A stretch of DNA of 64,000 nucleotides from Seriola aureovittata (GCF_021018895.1 NC_079375.1:337560-401559); one strand, 5' to 3'; counted from the stretch's first letter, positions 1-10,835 are shown. Notes: generated by a model not told the origin, from the letters alone. Program-made: numbers and translations.

Positions 1-640
1 AAGCTTTAACTATACCCTAGACTCAGCCCTGTCATTGGAACAAATAAATGATTAGACCTGTGGAGTCTGTCTTTTTAGTCTGCATGACGACCCACCACAA
101 TGTTACTGTGAATAACCTTATTGTCTCCAGTGTCACACCATTCATACACGTGTCTGAGCAGCTGGCCTTGACTTGAAAACTGTGTTTGTCATCAGCAACA
201 GTCATCACCCATGTATTACTCATTAATTCACTTTGGTGCATGACTCTGCATCCTTACCAACCACTGTGGAGTCAGCGGTTTGTGTCTGTATTGCAAAGGT
301 TACTGCAGGCTGATGGGGTTATTGAAGGTTGCATAAGCTGAACTCTAATAAACTTTAATGGCCAAATACTTGGTACTTATTGCTAGACTACACTTTATAT
401 TAACTAGCAACAAACATATTTGGGGATTTATATATTTTCTAGGTAAGAAACTTGCTTATGCTGAGAAAATGTGTTTAACCCTGTATAATAAAGTTGTGAG
501 AGGGCTCATATATAGGCCTGTAACTTACTTTTTTGATTCCTACACAGTCATGTGACAATACAATATCAATCTTTAAGTTGGTGAACAGCAGACATTGTCT
601 GAGAGAGACACACAGTTCTCAGCCCTGTGAGCTGCACAAA
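1..640. other. Non-coding stretch, no gene recognised
   Basis: No open frame resembles a known protein. The segment is AT-rich. Around 580-620 it contains one diverged copy of the unit with core ggtgaacagcagac that is tandemly repeated at 5.5-5.7 kb. Confidence 0.5.
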
Positions 641-839
641 ATATAGAAGAGATACAGATGGGCATCAAACAGTCTGCAGCAATATAGGGAAGCAATGATC
701 AATGAAGAAATCCAGTGTCTTCTAAACTCCTTTCTGGTCCAGATCTACCCTAAGAATCAAGAAGGTGTAGAGATGTGTTTGGTAAACATTAACCACATAT
801 TTGAACATTTGGCTTCATTATTAAATTCCAAATGTCAAA

Positions 840-1260
840 CAGAACACCCTAAAAAATGAACAGAGAGAAGTTTTTTGATTCAGACTGCAAAACCATTAAG
901 AAGACGTCAAGAAAAGTCTCAAACCAAAAATACAGAAATCCAGTCAGGAGCTCCACCTTGGTTACTGTGAGACTCTAAAACAATATAAAAACACTCTGGG
1001 AGCAAATAAAGAACAATATCTACAAACCAATAACAATAAATAGAAGATTCTCTGGAGTCAAATAAATTCTGGGAAAACTGGAACCTATTTACCACGAAAC
1101 ATCACAATGAACAGTTCAAAACAGAGATACTGAGAAAAATCCTTTTGAAGCTCTCTAAAGAAAACCTACGGAGAATCAAGTTCAAGAGAATATTTATGAA
1201 AAATTGAAAGATCTTGAAAAAGCTATAAAGAACTACACAATGTAATTTCCAAGACATTGC
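840..1260 (+). mobile_element. LINE ORF2 fragment (region before the reverse transcriptase), decayed
   Basis: Conceptual translation in shifting frames gives pieces such as ILGKLEPIYHE and ENLRRIKFKR. Their order resembles the linker between endonuclease and reverse transcriptase in the same kind of fish LINE whose reverse transcriptase lies at 4.4-5.5 kb. Frameshifts and stops are frequent, so this is a dead copy. It could be the 5' part of the 4.4-kb element, separated by about 3 kb of later insertions. Clade assignment is not secure. Confidence 0.4.
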
Positions 1261-1419
1261 TGTGGGTCAGCTGCTTCTGCTCAAGCTGAAGCTAAACTGC
1301 ATAGCTGACTGCTGAGAAAAATCTGAAGCAGAGTTTCATTGTAAAATGCCAGCAACTCTCATTTAAAATGGAGCTGTCTGTCTGTTTTGAATCACAATGA
1401 ATAACTGAAAAACTAAAAT

Positions 1420-1985
1420 TACGGCCTCACAGTTGTATGCATCATCTACTCAGACTAATTTCAGATTACATCCCTGTCCAGAATCATATAAAATATTAAC
1501 CATTGTGTGAAATTTGGTCATAATTGCCATGTGAAGTCTTGAGTAATGGGTAAAAAGTGTATTCTGAGGTCACCGTGACTTTGACCTTTGACCACCAAAA
1601 TCCAAATAGTTTGTCCTTGAGTCCCAGTGAATGTTCTTACCGAATTTGAAGAAATTCCCTCATGGTGTTACAGAGATATTATGTTCACAAGGCCAAAACT
1701 GTGTGTTTTGAGGTCAACACTGCCTTGAACTTTGACCTTTCAACCCCCAAATTTAATCAGTTTATCCTTGAGTCAAAGTGAATGTTTTTGCCAAATTTGA
1801 AGAACTTCCGGAAGGTTACTGAGATGTCATGTCCACAAGAATGGGACATTTGTCTGTATGGATGAAAAGAGAACCTGAAACCAATATGTCTCCAGCTCTG
1901 GCTGTCACCAGCACGGATGCATAAAAACTGCCAAATGTTAGTCACATTGATAAACACCACAGACATCACAGAATTCATTTAAGTT
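1420..1985. repeat. Dispersed fish repeat with TGACCTTTGACC core
   Basis: About four tandem, diverged units share the phrases 'tgacctttgacc(a/c)', 'ccttgagtccaagtgaa', 'ccaaatttgaagaa' and 'gttcacaaggccaaaa'. The same phrases recur at 23.65-24.19, 32.34-32.62, 61.2-61.66 and 63.18-63.26 kb. The unit at 1582-1593 contains a nuclear-receptor-like direct repeat. This is a non-coding interspersed repeat. Confidence 0.75.
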
Positions 1986-1989
1986 CATG

Positions 1990-2042
1990 AATTTCCCCAA
2001 GGGGATAAATAAAGTATCTATCTATCTATCTATCTATCTAAT
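1990..2042. repeat. (TATC)n at a LINE-like 3' tail
   Basis: The sequence 'ccccaaggggataaataaagtatctatctatc' is built like a retroposon 3' end (palindromic cap, AATAAA-like box, then a tetranucleotide tail). Six ATCT units follow. It closes the repeat block that begins at about 1.42 kb. Confidence 0.6.
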
Positions 2043-2059
2043 TAACTAACCTGAATCAG

Positions 2060-2760
2060 CTGTGTATGTCCATCTGCACTCAGAGGTTGCCATAGTGATT
2101 CTAAGTGCTCAATTCCTACTGAATGAGACATGGATTCAGATGAGACACACCTCTCAACCTCTGGCTTGTCAAAAGTAGCTCCAAATGAATCCAGCAATTA
2201 CAATATATGTAATGTGGAGTCAGTTAGAATGACAAACTGATATTAACTGCCCAATGTTTGCGGAATAGAACTGTTTATTTGCCTGTCTGTCTGTCTGTCT
2301 GTCTGTCTACTTGCCTGTCTGTCTGTCTGCCTGCCTGTCTTTCTGTCTACCTGTCTGAGTGTCTATGTGTCTGTCTTCCTGTCTATCTGCCTGTGTGCCT
2401 CTCTGCTTGTCTGTCTGTGTGTGTGTTTCTGTGTCAGTTAGAATGAAGAAACGGAAATCAACTGCCGATTGCTTCCTGACTAAAAATGGACTGAAACATA
2501 TTTCCAGGATGAACAGTTGAAATGTAAGTGAATCATTGTCTGTATTTATAGTTGGAGCAGTCTGTAGCTGGACCTTGACAGAAATGACACTAAAGTGGTT
2601 GATAAACACCACAGATATCAGAGGAGTCTCTGATCAGGTAATTTAATCCATCTATATGCCCCCTCCCTCCACTCAGAGGTTGCCATGGTGATTTTACCTG
2701 TTTAGTTACTGTACTGAGTGAGACAGGGATTCAGCTGAAATATACCTTTCGAACTCAGGC
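2060..2760. repeat. Dispersed repeat, second copy at 42.53-42.87 kb
   Basis: Shares long diverged stretches with 42.53-42.87 kb, for example 'aactgccga(t/a)tgcttcct', 'ctgaaacatatttcca', 'agcagtctgtagc' and 'ataaacaccacaga'. A (CTGT)n tract is embedded in both copies. No coding potential is recognised. Confidence 0.65.
2284..2440. repeat. (CTGT)n / (CTGC)n imperfect microsatellite
   Basis: About 150 bases of CTGT/CTGC/CTAC tetranucleotides inside the dispersed repeat. It creates artefactual cysteine-leucine-serine open frames with no coding meaning. Confidence 0.9.
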
Positions 2761-2834
2761 TTACCAGTAAAATATCATAACTGTTATCACAAGAACATAT
2801 AGATTATCTGAGAGAGGAGACTTTGCTGAACGCA

Positions 2835-3200
2835 GCAGAGGTAGAAAGAGTACTAAAATATTCTACTCAAGTACTATTACTTAGATGAAATTTGAATTAA
2901 ATACAAGTTGAATTACCTTTCTAAAAATCTGCTCAAGTAAAAGTAAAAAGTAGCTCATTTAAAATTTACTCAAGCTAATCAAAAGAACACCTTTACAAAT
3001 TAAATTGAAATAAAATAAAACATGTCGACACACGACATTTAGGGAGGTATAGTTTGTCATTTTAGTGCAGACCATCCCACAAAACATTTTCAAACAATAT
3101 AACGATTGACGGTGGCACAAATTGTGGATTCTGCAGATCATCTTTCTTTTCTTCACCAACAAAAACCAACAACAGTCATACTGAAAATCTATAAATCAAA
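2835..3200. repeat. Non-autonomous DNA-transposon-like repeat
   Basis: Contains the phrases 'ggtagaaagagtactaaaatattctactcaag' and 'ctgctcaagtaaaagtaaaaagta', which resemble a very common fish interspersed repeat with ACTCAAGTA motifs. Ends were not resolved and there is no protein-coding content. The 3.2-3.55 kb stretch beyond it shows nothing recognisable. Confidence 0.4.
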
Positions 3201-3599
3201 ACGGGTCAAGGTCAAGTGTTGTGACTTTCCCTAAATGACCCAAAGAAGACCAAACTCATTAGTATCAGGGACCTTCAAGATGTTTTTAAGACAAAACTGT
3301 GCCATACTTTGATATCAGACTGTGCTCTGTCAAATAACAAAAAATGTCAAATGAACTCCAAACATGTCAAATTAACTGCATGGCAGCTGCTATAAAAACT
3401 TTTAAAATGCCCTGCCCTACTGTAGATTTCAGTTCCTTTATTTGTGTGTCCATCTTTAGAGCATTACTCTTTGAACTTTCTGTTAAGTTTGAGCAGCAGT
3501 TGGTTTTTCAAAGTTATATAGTTCATCCTTGCTAGCTTTGCAGTGAACAGCAGTCCAGCACAGCTGAAGCAGGTATGCCAGCGTTGAGTTTGAGAGAAA

Positions 3600-4330
3600 G
3601 TTTTTTGATGTGTGAAAATTAGTTCAGCAGATCCATCTTGTTTGAGACACAGGCAAGGTGCCATCAGCCCTCTCAATCCAGGTGGTCTTGAACTTTGGCA
3701 GAAAGATTGCTGCAGCAATCAGGTCTTGGTCTTCATTCATCCCACCTAAGTGCTTTCGGACACCATCCTGAATGGCTCTGATGAGTGGCAGACACATCTT
3801 GGAGGTTGTCTCTAGTCTGCTGAGTTTTGCTTGTAGCTGGAAGATCACTGGCAAAAGCCACCCCATGTGCGTGTTGGTCTCAGACTAGAGGAAATTTAAA
3901 GCCTTCACCACAGGTTTTCATCGCAGTGCAGTACTCGGTCAGGAAAGCAATTTCAGCTGGACTGAGCCTGTTTGTCATAAAGAAAATGTATACAACTTTT
4001 AGCAAATTTCCTGCAGAAACAGGTGTAGAATGTGTAGCCAAGTATGTAAATGCATGCAATGTCATGCACCAATGTCTTTTTGGCTAATTTGAGCAAAGCC
4101 TCTTACTAAACTATGAAAACTTCTTTATAACTACCAATGCAATGGTACAAGTATTATTTAACTTACCTCTACATGCTTGCGCAGGTTTGACGTCGAGTTT
4201 TTATAAGGTGCTTGTTCAGTCTCTCTGGGCAAACTTACACTGCATAATAAATCTGTTGCCTTTCTTGCGCTTGAAGCCAAGAAAGGCAGTGGTCCCTTAA
4301 ATATGGCCGGAGGTTCATTAATTTCCTTCG
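3600..4330 (-). pseudogene. hAT transposase remnant with BED zinc-finger start
   Basis: Read on the minus strand, 4330-4190 resembles a BED finger ending (NSTSNLRKHVE). It is followed by LSPAEIAFLTEYCTAMK at about 4.06-3.90 kb, then MGWLLPVIFQLQAKLSRLE and the segment ending LIAAAIFLPKFKTTW at 3.87-3.66 kb. These pieces follow the order of hAT-superfamily transposases (BED finger, catalytic core, C-terminal dimerisation part). At least one in-frame stop and frame changes separate them, so no functional transposase is made. Terminal repeats and target duplications were not found. It sits between LINE pieces at 1.2 and 4.4 kb and may be part of a nested insertion. Confidence 0.65.
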
Positions 4331-4379
4331 AGTTCAACTTCAGCAGAATTCATTTTCACCCTACTGACTCTAATTGATA

Positions 4380-5490
4380 AATATGTAAATGAAAATAAAG
4401 ACAGAATTCATGCGTGCTTCATTGATTTTCAAAAAAGCTTTTGATTCAGTCCAGAATGAGGGATTACTTTTTAAATTTATAGAAAGTGGTATAGGGGGGT
4501 CTTTAGATGTAATTAAATCAATTTATTAAAATAACAAATTGGCTATCAAAATTGGAGATAAATGCACAGACTTCTTCCCACAGGATGAGTGGTGAAGCAA
4601 GGCTGCAATTTCAACCCCACCCTCCTCAATATTTATATTAATGAACTTGCAGTGTTAGATTAATCACCAGCACCAGGTCTCACACTTCAAGACACAGAAA
4701 TCAAGTGTATTTTATGCAAATGACCTGGTCATACTGTCTCCTACTAAAGAATGTCTTCAGCAAAATCTGGACCTTCTTCATCAGTACTGTCAGACCTGGA
4801 CCCTGACAGTTAACATGAAGAAGACCAAAATGATCACCTTTCAGAAAAGATCAAGGTTGCAGAGAAATGACCCAACATATAAAATAGGAGGTACCCAAAT
4901 AGAACACCTATACCTATCTATACCTACCTAGCTGTACAGATTAGTTCCACAGGAAACTTCTGCTCTGCTGTGAAGTAACGCAAAGAGAAGGCAAGAAGGC
5001 TTTCTATGCCATCAAGCGCTCAGTTCAAATCCAAATTCCAATTAAGACATGGCTCAAAATATTTAAATCAGTTATAGAACCAATTGCATTGTATGGCAGT
5101 GAGGTATGGGGTAACGCCCTAACCTGCCAAGAGTTAAATATAGAAACGAGTCCCCTCAGCCAATTGGTCCTGAGGCTAGCTGACCTTTCACCCTCTGACA
5201 TCACAACCCCCAGCCAGCAACAACAGTTAAACTATCACTCAGAAGATTAGACCCAACCAAGATATAACTAAAGACAAAGAAAAATACATCAGCTATTGGA
5301 ATGATATTACACACTCACAACTAGAGGCATATTTGGCCCTAAACAGACGGTATACTGTGGCAGACTACCTGACCACCTGAGAAAGACAATGGGGATTCTT
5401 CACACAATTTGACCAAAAATTGAAAAATGTCATGCCAATAAAGCCTGTTGAATTGAATTGAGTTGAATTGAATTGAATTGAATTGAGAGA
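4380..5490 (+). mobile_element. Non-LTR retrotransposon (LINE) reverse-transcriptase remnant with GAATT tail
   Basis: Frame pieces include ACFIDFQKAFDSVQNEGLLF (the first aspartate motif region), FNPTLLNIYINELAV, a degraded YANDLVILSP (family: Y-A-D-D, here D to N) and MKKTKMITFQKRS, then a C-terminal TLNRRYTVADYLTT-like end near 5.34 kb. The element finishes with AATAAAG and a (TTGAA)n tail at 5.45-5.49 kb, which orients it on the plus strand. Many stops and frameshifts, together with the altered catalytic motif, show it is inactive. It is a 5'-truncated or nested copy of the type seen at 0.84-1.26 kb. Confidence 0.7.
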
Positions 5491-5744
5491 TGAGCTGGTG
5501 AACAGCAGACAGACTGTATCTGAGAGACGAGTTGGTGAACAGCAGAGAGACTGTGTCTGAGAGAGAGAGAGACGGGCTGGTGAACAGCAGACATATTCTG
5601 AGAGACAAGCTAGTGAACAGCAGACAGACTGTGTCTGAGAGAGAGAGACGGGCTGGTGAACAGCAGACAGACTGTGTCTGAGAGAGAGAGACGGGCTGGT
5701 GAACAGCAGACAGACTGTGTCTGAGAGACGAGCTGGTAATATTC

Positions 5745-5745
<1 letters not shown>
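5488..5745. repeat. Minisatellite, about seven copies of a 35-55 base unit
   Basis: The unit reads roughly gagctggtgaacagcagaca then gactgtgtctgagagaga, with length variation in the (GA)n part. It follows directly after the LINE tail and ends in poly(A). A single diverged unit also lies near 585-620. Confidence 0.85.

Positions 5746-5749
<4 letters not shown>

Positions 5750-5783
<34 letters not shown>
5750..5783. repeat. Poly(A) tract
   Basis: An uninterrupted run of about 33 adenines immediately follows the minisatellite. It could be a retroposon tail or slippage. Confidence 0.9.
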
Positions 5784-5784
<1 letters not shown>

Positions 5785-6061
5785 ACATTTTGCTCAGAGA
5801 GTGGGTGGAACATCAACTAATGGGAATCAGCAGCTCAGGGGCCTTGTAGATTAATGTGGTCATGTTTATTGTCATATGAGTAGAGCTGGTAAAATAAATG
5901 CTGGGTTATCCTGTTCTTATCTCAGTACTCCACTGCAGGCCACAGGGGCCAGTCTCTATCACAACATCCCCTCTCAAATGAAACATGTACACGTTCCTTA
6001 TTATATAAACCAAGAGCTTGAATTACAACAGTCCTCCTCACCTATTGTGTCTTGATCTCAG

Positions 6062-6760
6062 TTGTGCGAATTCGATGTGAATAGATGCATTCGTTTGGTC
6101 CCTCCTTCTAGTGAGAATGATGTAGACAAGTACTTCACCTTGTTTGAGTGGGTTGCAAACACATTAAAGTGGCCTACAAATGTGTGGCCGCTGCTTTTAC
6201 AGTGTGTGTTTACTGGCAAGGCTCAAGAGGCTTATGCATCCTTGTCGCCTGAGTTAAGTCTAGATTATGGGAAAGTTAAAACCGCTGTGCTCAGGGCATA
6301 TGAGTTGGTGCCGGAGGCATATCGCCGAAAGTTTCGCCGGTTCAAAAAAACGGACTATCAGACTTACGTTGAATTTAGTCGCGAGAAAGAAGCTCTGTTC
6401 GATCGTTGGTGCCAATCTAAAAATGTTGAGGAACCTAGTACTGCTAGAGGAATTTAAAAACTGTTTACCTGATAAAATCGCCACTGACATTAATGAGCAG
6501 AAGGTATCCACGGTGTCTGATGCAGCTGTTCTGGCTGATGATACATCCTCACACACAGGGATACCTTTGAAAAGTTCCACTTGTCCTCTGAGCGTAGTGC
6601 TCCTGTAGCCAAACCCTTTGTCTTTCCAGGGACGTCAAACTCTCAGGGTGAGATGAAGCACGGTAGTAAGGAAGGTGGAGACGTTAAGGTTAGGCCAGTT
6701 TGTTTTTATTGTAAAAAGCGTGGCCACACTATAAACCGATGTTTTGTCCGTGGGATGACC
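6062..6760 (+). pseudogene. Gypsy gag remnant (capsid and zinc knuckle)
   Basis: The first open frame (to 6457) has a helical capsid-like region with VFTGKAQEAYASL and VPEAYRRKFRRF, similar to retrotransposon capsids related to SCAN domains. A frame change follows near 6.45 kb. A nucleocapsid knuckle of the form C-x2-C-x4-H-x4-C is visible at about 6.70-6.75 kb (CFYCKKRGHTINRC). The frame then runs straight into pol sequence, so gag's natural end is lost. Gag assembles the retrotransposon particle; this copy cannot. Confidence 0.75.
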
Positions 6761-7546
6761 ACATTCAGCAGCTTCATGCAGTGTTTGGAAGGTTGTGTGA
6801 AGCCAATCTCACACTGAATTTGGCAAAGTGTGAATTTGGTCAAGCTACGGTGACATATTTGGGCAAAGTTGTGGGTGGGGGTCAAGTCAAGCCAGTGCAT
6901 TCAAAAGTTGAAGCTATCCTGTCATTCCCTGCTCCTATTTCACGCTGTGAGCTGCGCCATTATTTGGGGATGGCGGGGTATCATAGAAGCTTCTGTAGAA
7001 ATTTTTCTGCTGTTGCAGCTCCACTCACGGATCTGTTGAGTCCCAAAACGCACTTTCACTGGTCTGAAAGTTGTCAGCTTGCGTTTGACTGTAAAAGCCT
7101 TGTTGACTCATTCCCCAGTCTTGGCAGCGCCTGCATTTGATTGTCTGTTTAAACTCTCTGTTGATGCGAGTGATGCTGGGGCGGGTGCCGTCCTTCAAGA
7201 GGGAGATGATGGGGTGGAACACCCAGTCTCTTATTTCTCTAAGAAATTTAACCGGCACCAACGTGTGTATTCCACGATCGCGAAGGAAGCTCTCGTGCTT
7301 GTCTTGGCTCTCAAGCACTTTGAAGTTTATGTTGGCTCTGCTAGTGCGCCCGTTGTTGTTTTCACTGACCACAATCCTCTCGTGTTTATTAATCCGATGT
7401 GGAACACGAATCAAAGGCTAATGCGCTGGGCACTCTTTTTACAGTCCTTCAACGTGGAGGTCAGGCACATTAAGGGCAGAGAAGCCAGGCCACCAGCAGC
7501 TAACCCCTGCTCTTGCCAGGTGTCCGCCGGTGTACCTGATATATAA
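6755..7546 (+). pseudogene. Gypsy pol remnant (RT C-terminus and RNase H)
   Basis: The fragment begins inside the RT palm/thumb (HIQQLHAVFGRL, then LAKCEFG and TYLGKVV) and continues with HYLGMAGYHRSFCRNF. After a frame change near 7.08-7.13 kb comes RNase H with KLSVDASDAGAGAVLQ, EALVLVLALKHFEVY and FTDHNPLVF. The YxDD catalytic segment is missing upstream and integrase is missing downstream. The deletion junction with gag falls at about 6.75 kb. Confidence 0.8.
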
Positions 7547-7751
7547 CGCTCAAAGGTATGTTCTCAGAATATATATCTGACCTGCCTACAGCTGTTTTCT
7601 CAAGATTCTCAGACATCAAAGAAAACTCGACCTACAGTATATGGTTGGAGGACCTGTTGGCTGATTTACAGTTTGCTCCTTCACTATCCTATATTAAGAA
7701 AGAACTTACACGTTTTATTAGCTGTTTTTTTTTTTTGTTTGTTTTTTTTTA
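7547..7751. other. Short non-coding spacer with T-rich run
   Basis: No gene seen. A T-rich tract (7.72-7.75 kb) lies just before the Tc1 element. Confidence 0.5.
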
Positions 7752-7928
7752 ATCATGTGGCAGCAGTGCATAAAAAGATGTAGATAAGAAGGTCCGGAGC
7801 TCTGCTTCAGTTCACATCAAACAGCTGAATGGGGGGAAAAAACGTGATCTCAGTGACATTGACCGTTAAATGATTGTTGGTGTCAGATGGCTGGTTTTAG
7901 TGTTTGTCGAACTGCTGATCTCCTGGAT

Positions 7929-7998
<70 letters not shown>

Positions 7999-8400
7999 CA
8001 GTCTACAAAATTTTTACTCAGAATGGAGCTACAACAAAAGCATTCAGTGAGCAGCAGTTCTGCTGATGGATATGCCTTGTTGATGAGGGAGGTCAAAGGA
8101 CAATGGACAGAATGGTTCAAGCTGATTGACGCTATGGAAACTCTGGTAACTCAGATAACCAGTCTTTACATCTGTGGTAAGCAGATAAGCATCTCAGAAT
8201 TCACCAACCTTGAGATGGATGAAGTACAACAGCAGACCACGTTGAATTCTATTGCATGTGGCCAAGAACAGAAACGGGCTGAGGCTTCAGTTGTAGACTG
8301 GAAAAACATAGCCTAGTCTGATGAATGTCAATAGATTCTCAAAGGGAAGTTTCCAACATATTGTGGAGTCCATGCCATGAAGAATTTAGGCTGTGTATAT
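7752..8400 (+). mobile_element. Tc1/mariner element, internally deleted, with (CA)n inside the transposase
   Basis: The nucleotide sequence follows the layout of a widespread fish Tc1-like transposase gene: a start region 'aacgtgatctcagtgac', the helix-turn-helix part near 'gaactgctgatctcctgg', then 'gtgagcagcagttctg', 'ttgatgagggaggtcaaagg' and 'gactggaaaaacatagcctagtctgatgaatg' (region of the first catalytic aspartate). It then jumps to a C-terminal stretch 'gaagtttccaacatattgtggagtccatgcc'. The middle of the catalytic domain is deleted and stops are present. Orientation is plus. Terminal repeats were not delimited. Confidence 0.7.
7932..7997. repeat. (CA)n microsatellite inside the Tc1 transposase
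   Basis: About 64 bases of CA with one TA interruption, flanked by 'cctggatttt' and 'caacagtct'. In related elements a short CACACAACAG lies at this point, so the tract appears to have expanded in place. Confidence 0.9.
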
Positions 8401-8609
8401 GGACATACATTTTTTATATATATATATAGTTTATACATACTTATGTTTTTCTCCAGAAAGTAGAATCTTTGTCTCCATGTGCAGCTGCAAACTATAGTTC
8501 AGCACAAAGACTATATAGACACAGGAGGCAAGGTGATTAACAAGTGTCTGCCATGGCCAAACATGACAGGTGGTTTTGGAGCAGTGTCTTCTTCCTTGCT
8601 GAGCAGCCT

Positions 8610-9140
8610 TTCAGATTATGTTGATATAGTTTAACGGGTTGTGATAGGACCCACGTGCAGCACAACCAAACAGATGAATAGTTGGAAATGACCTTTTATT
8701 GAAATACCAGTAGATAGAACACACACACACACAGGTGGGTATGAGGAGTCGAGGATGGGGCTGGCGGTGCCGAGCGTTAGGGAGCAGGCTGGAGATGCCG
8801 TCGAGGGAACTGGAAAACGCCAAACAGCCACAGGGACAAGCAGACGGGAACCAGGAATCGCACAGGCAGAACTCGTGGTTGGGGACAGAAGGCTAAGGTA
8901 TTCACCGGGGCAGAGACGAGGCAGGATGGTCAGGGGCAAGCAGAGTTGAAAACAGATAGTCAATAATAATAATCGGTGGAAAGTCAAGCATGATGCTGAG
9001 AACAATCTGGCAAGGAGTGAGTGAACTGGGGATGTATATATATTGGTCTGACTGGGGATCGACTGCAGCTGGGGGCAACAGGTGAAGCTGATTAGGAGGT
9101 GTGGCAGAGTGGAGAGTGAGAAATCGGCATAGCAGGCTGT
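8610..9140. mobile_element. Non-autonomous fish repeat
   Basis: The segment from 'ggttgtgataggacccacgtgcagcacaacca' to 'aggctgtgacata' resembles a common fish interspersed repeat that starts with a GACCC-AxxTGCAG phrase followed by a TTTATT motif and ends with 'TGTGACA'. A relative lies at 18.85-19.19 kb. The long open frames across it are not supported as genes. Confidence 0.55.
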
Positions 9141-9149
9141 GACATATAG

Positions 9150-10029
9150 GTCTGTTTTACTGTGGATATACTTTAGATCCTTTGCTGTTATTCTGGAATT
9201 GATTTGCACTTTTTGCAACCAAGTATCTGACAGAAAAGATCTCCTGAGTGGTCTGACACCTCCATGGTCTCATAGTGTTTATTTGTGTACTATTGGGTAA
9301 ACCAGACTTGTGGAGGTCCACCATCAAATTTTTTTTTTTTTTAACATCTTGCCAGACGTCAAGAGAGGGACATAACTCTAAGTGGGTGTAATTTTAAATT
9401 GTCCAAATCACACAGAGGCAAAATGGCAGAATGTGTGAAAATAATAGTATCTGGACACCAGAAGACGATCAGCCTGTTTCTCTCTAATTTCATGAATAAC
9501 TGAAACTACTGCACATAAAATATTATTTATATATATATGTTAGGGGCAGCAATCTACACAGGGCTGTCCTGATGTCCATGTCTTTACCAGTAGACCAGAA
9601 TGCCTCTCTGTTTGGACTGAAAGTGAAGTGAAGTGGGTTTAACTGTCTTGCTAAGTGGGTGTTATTTCTTTTGATTTTCCCATGATGTCAATCAAAGAGG
9701 CACTGAGTTTGAATCTAGGCCTTAAAATACTTTGACAGGTTCACCTCCAATTAACCTAGATTATATCAATTAGCTTATCAGAAGCTTCTAAAGCCATGAC
9801 ATCATTTGCAGGAATTTTCCAAACTGTTTCAAGAGACTGTGAACACAGTGTCTGTAAACTTCTGCCATAATGTGATGAAACTGTGATGTAGCAAATTAAA
9901 ATGGAAACAATCTGTCTGTAAACGATTGTTGAAAAAACTACTGACTTATCTTAACTATAGTTTGATGACATGAAATCTGTGGAGGTGGTTAAAAGTCTAA
10001 GAGTATGTAAACATCTGATTTCAACTGTA
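9150..10029 (-). mobile_element. Sleeping Beauty-type Tc1 remnant with right IR/DR
   Basis: The plus strand carries the reverse complement of a Tc1 transposase 5' part ('cctttgctgttattctggaattgatttgcac', 'aaaccagacttgtggaggtc', 'tttgattttcccatgatgtcaa') followed by the noncoding end. An inner direct repeat lies at 9846-9870 (tctgtaaacttctg) and an outer one at 10002-10027 (gtatgtaaacatctgatttc), then a terminal TA. This is the inverted-repeat/direct-repeat layout of the Sleeping Beauty and salmonid Tc1 subfamily. About 300 bases at 9.34-9.64 kb do not match and look like a later insertion or rearrangement. The other terminus was not seen. Confidence 0.8.
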
Positions 10030-10117
10030 TATATTTATTTGTATCTGCACAGGTTGAGTCACAGAGAAATGTACAAATGTATTGATTTATTATCTGTTTG
10101 CTCAGCATCTACATGTC

Positions 10118-10118
<1 letters not shown>

Positions 10119-10167
<49 letters not shown>
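10119..10167. repeat. (CA)n microsatellite
   Basis: About 48 bases of pure CA. Confidence 0.95.
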
Positions 10168-10168
<1 letters not shown>

Positions 10169-10835
10169 GATGCACTTTTGTTCAGTGAAAAAACTGTGTA
10201 ATTGTTCTATAATTCACAGTATTAAAAAGTCAGGAGTGCCGGTTGAAAATTGGACATATCTGTGGAGCAGCACTCAAAGATACCTTCAGCAGCAAAACTG
10301 TGCAGCCAATTGTGCATCATAAATGTCACACTGACGTGTGCAAATGAGCATTATTTCATTTCTTTGATGCACCTGAATTAACAGTATTTCCTAATAAGCT
10401 CATAGCTCTGTGCAGAGTTTATCCGTTTATCTGCTCTGTTGCAACTTTTCAGCTTGCTTGACTGAAAATCTGTATGGAAATGTACTGTATGCTCATTAAA
10501 CTAACTACAATTTATGATATCGTTAAGCAGCATGTCTTGAATTATGATATCGAGAGGGTAGAAGTCATATAAAGGTCAGCATTGGCCGACAATCAGACAT
10601 GTATTCAGTGACACCAGTGTCTGAGAGTAAGACAGCCAGAGAGCAAACTCCAAGGTTGAGCTATCTTTATCTATCTCCTACTACAGTGAAGGTGAAGTCA
10701 GTAAATGATTGTGATAACAGCAATGCATTCATCGATTAAAAAAAAGTTTTGTGCTTCCCTCAGCAGTTTCACAGAATAATTGAGCTGACGTCAAAGTACC
10801 AAGCGAGTGCTAATAGAACAGAACGGATGAGCCAA
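10168..10835. other. Non-coding stretch downstream of cyp7a1
   Basis: No coding or repeat homology recognised. Local motifs such as 'aattatgatatcg' occur twice (10.51-10.55 kb). Confidence 0.5.

Larger units (their letters stand above)
6010..7546 (+). mobile_element. Internally deleted Ty3/Gypsy-type LTR retrotransposon
   Basis: Gag capsid-like sequence and a CCHC knuckle (6.06-6.76 kb) are followed without a gap by the C-terminal part of reverse transcriptase and RNase H (6.75-7.5 kb). Protease, the catalytic half of reverse transcriptase and integrase are absent, and frames are broken. No LTR pair was found around it. This is a dead genomic fossil and the missing parts make it non-functional. 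Confidence 0.8.

Noticed and set aside
2258..2446. Cysteine/leucine/serine-rich open frame
   Set aside because: It is simply a (CTGT)n microsatellite read in frame.
5488..5745. CRISPR-like array
   Set aside because: Head-to-tail minisatellite with no spacers.
8631..9218. 195-codon minus-strand open frame
   Set aside because: It lies across a non-autonomous fish repeat and a Tc1 remnant in the wrong frame; no domain is recognised.
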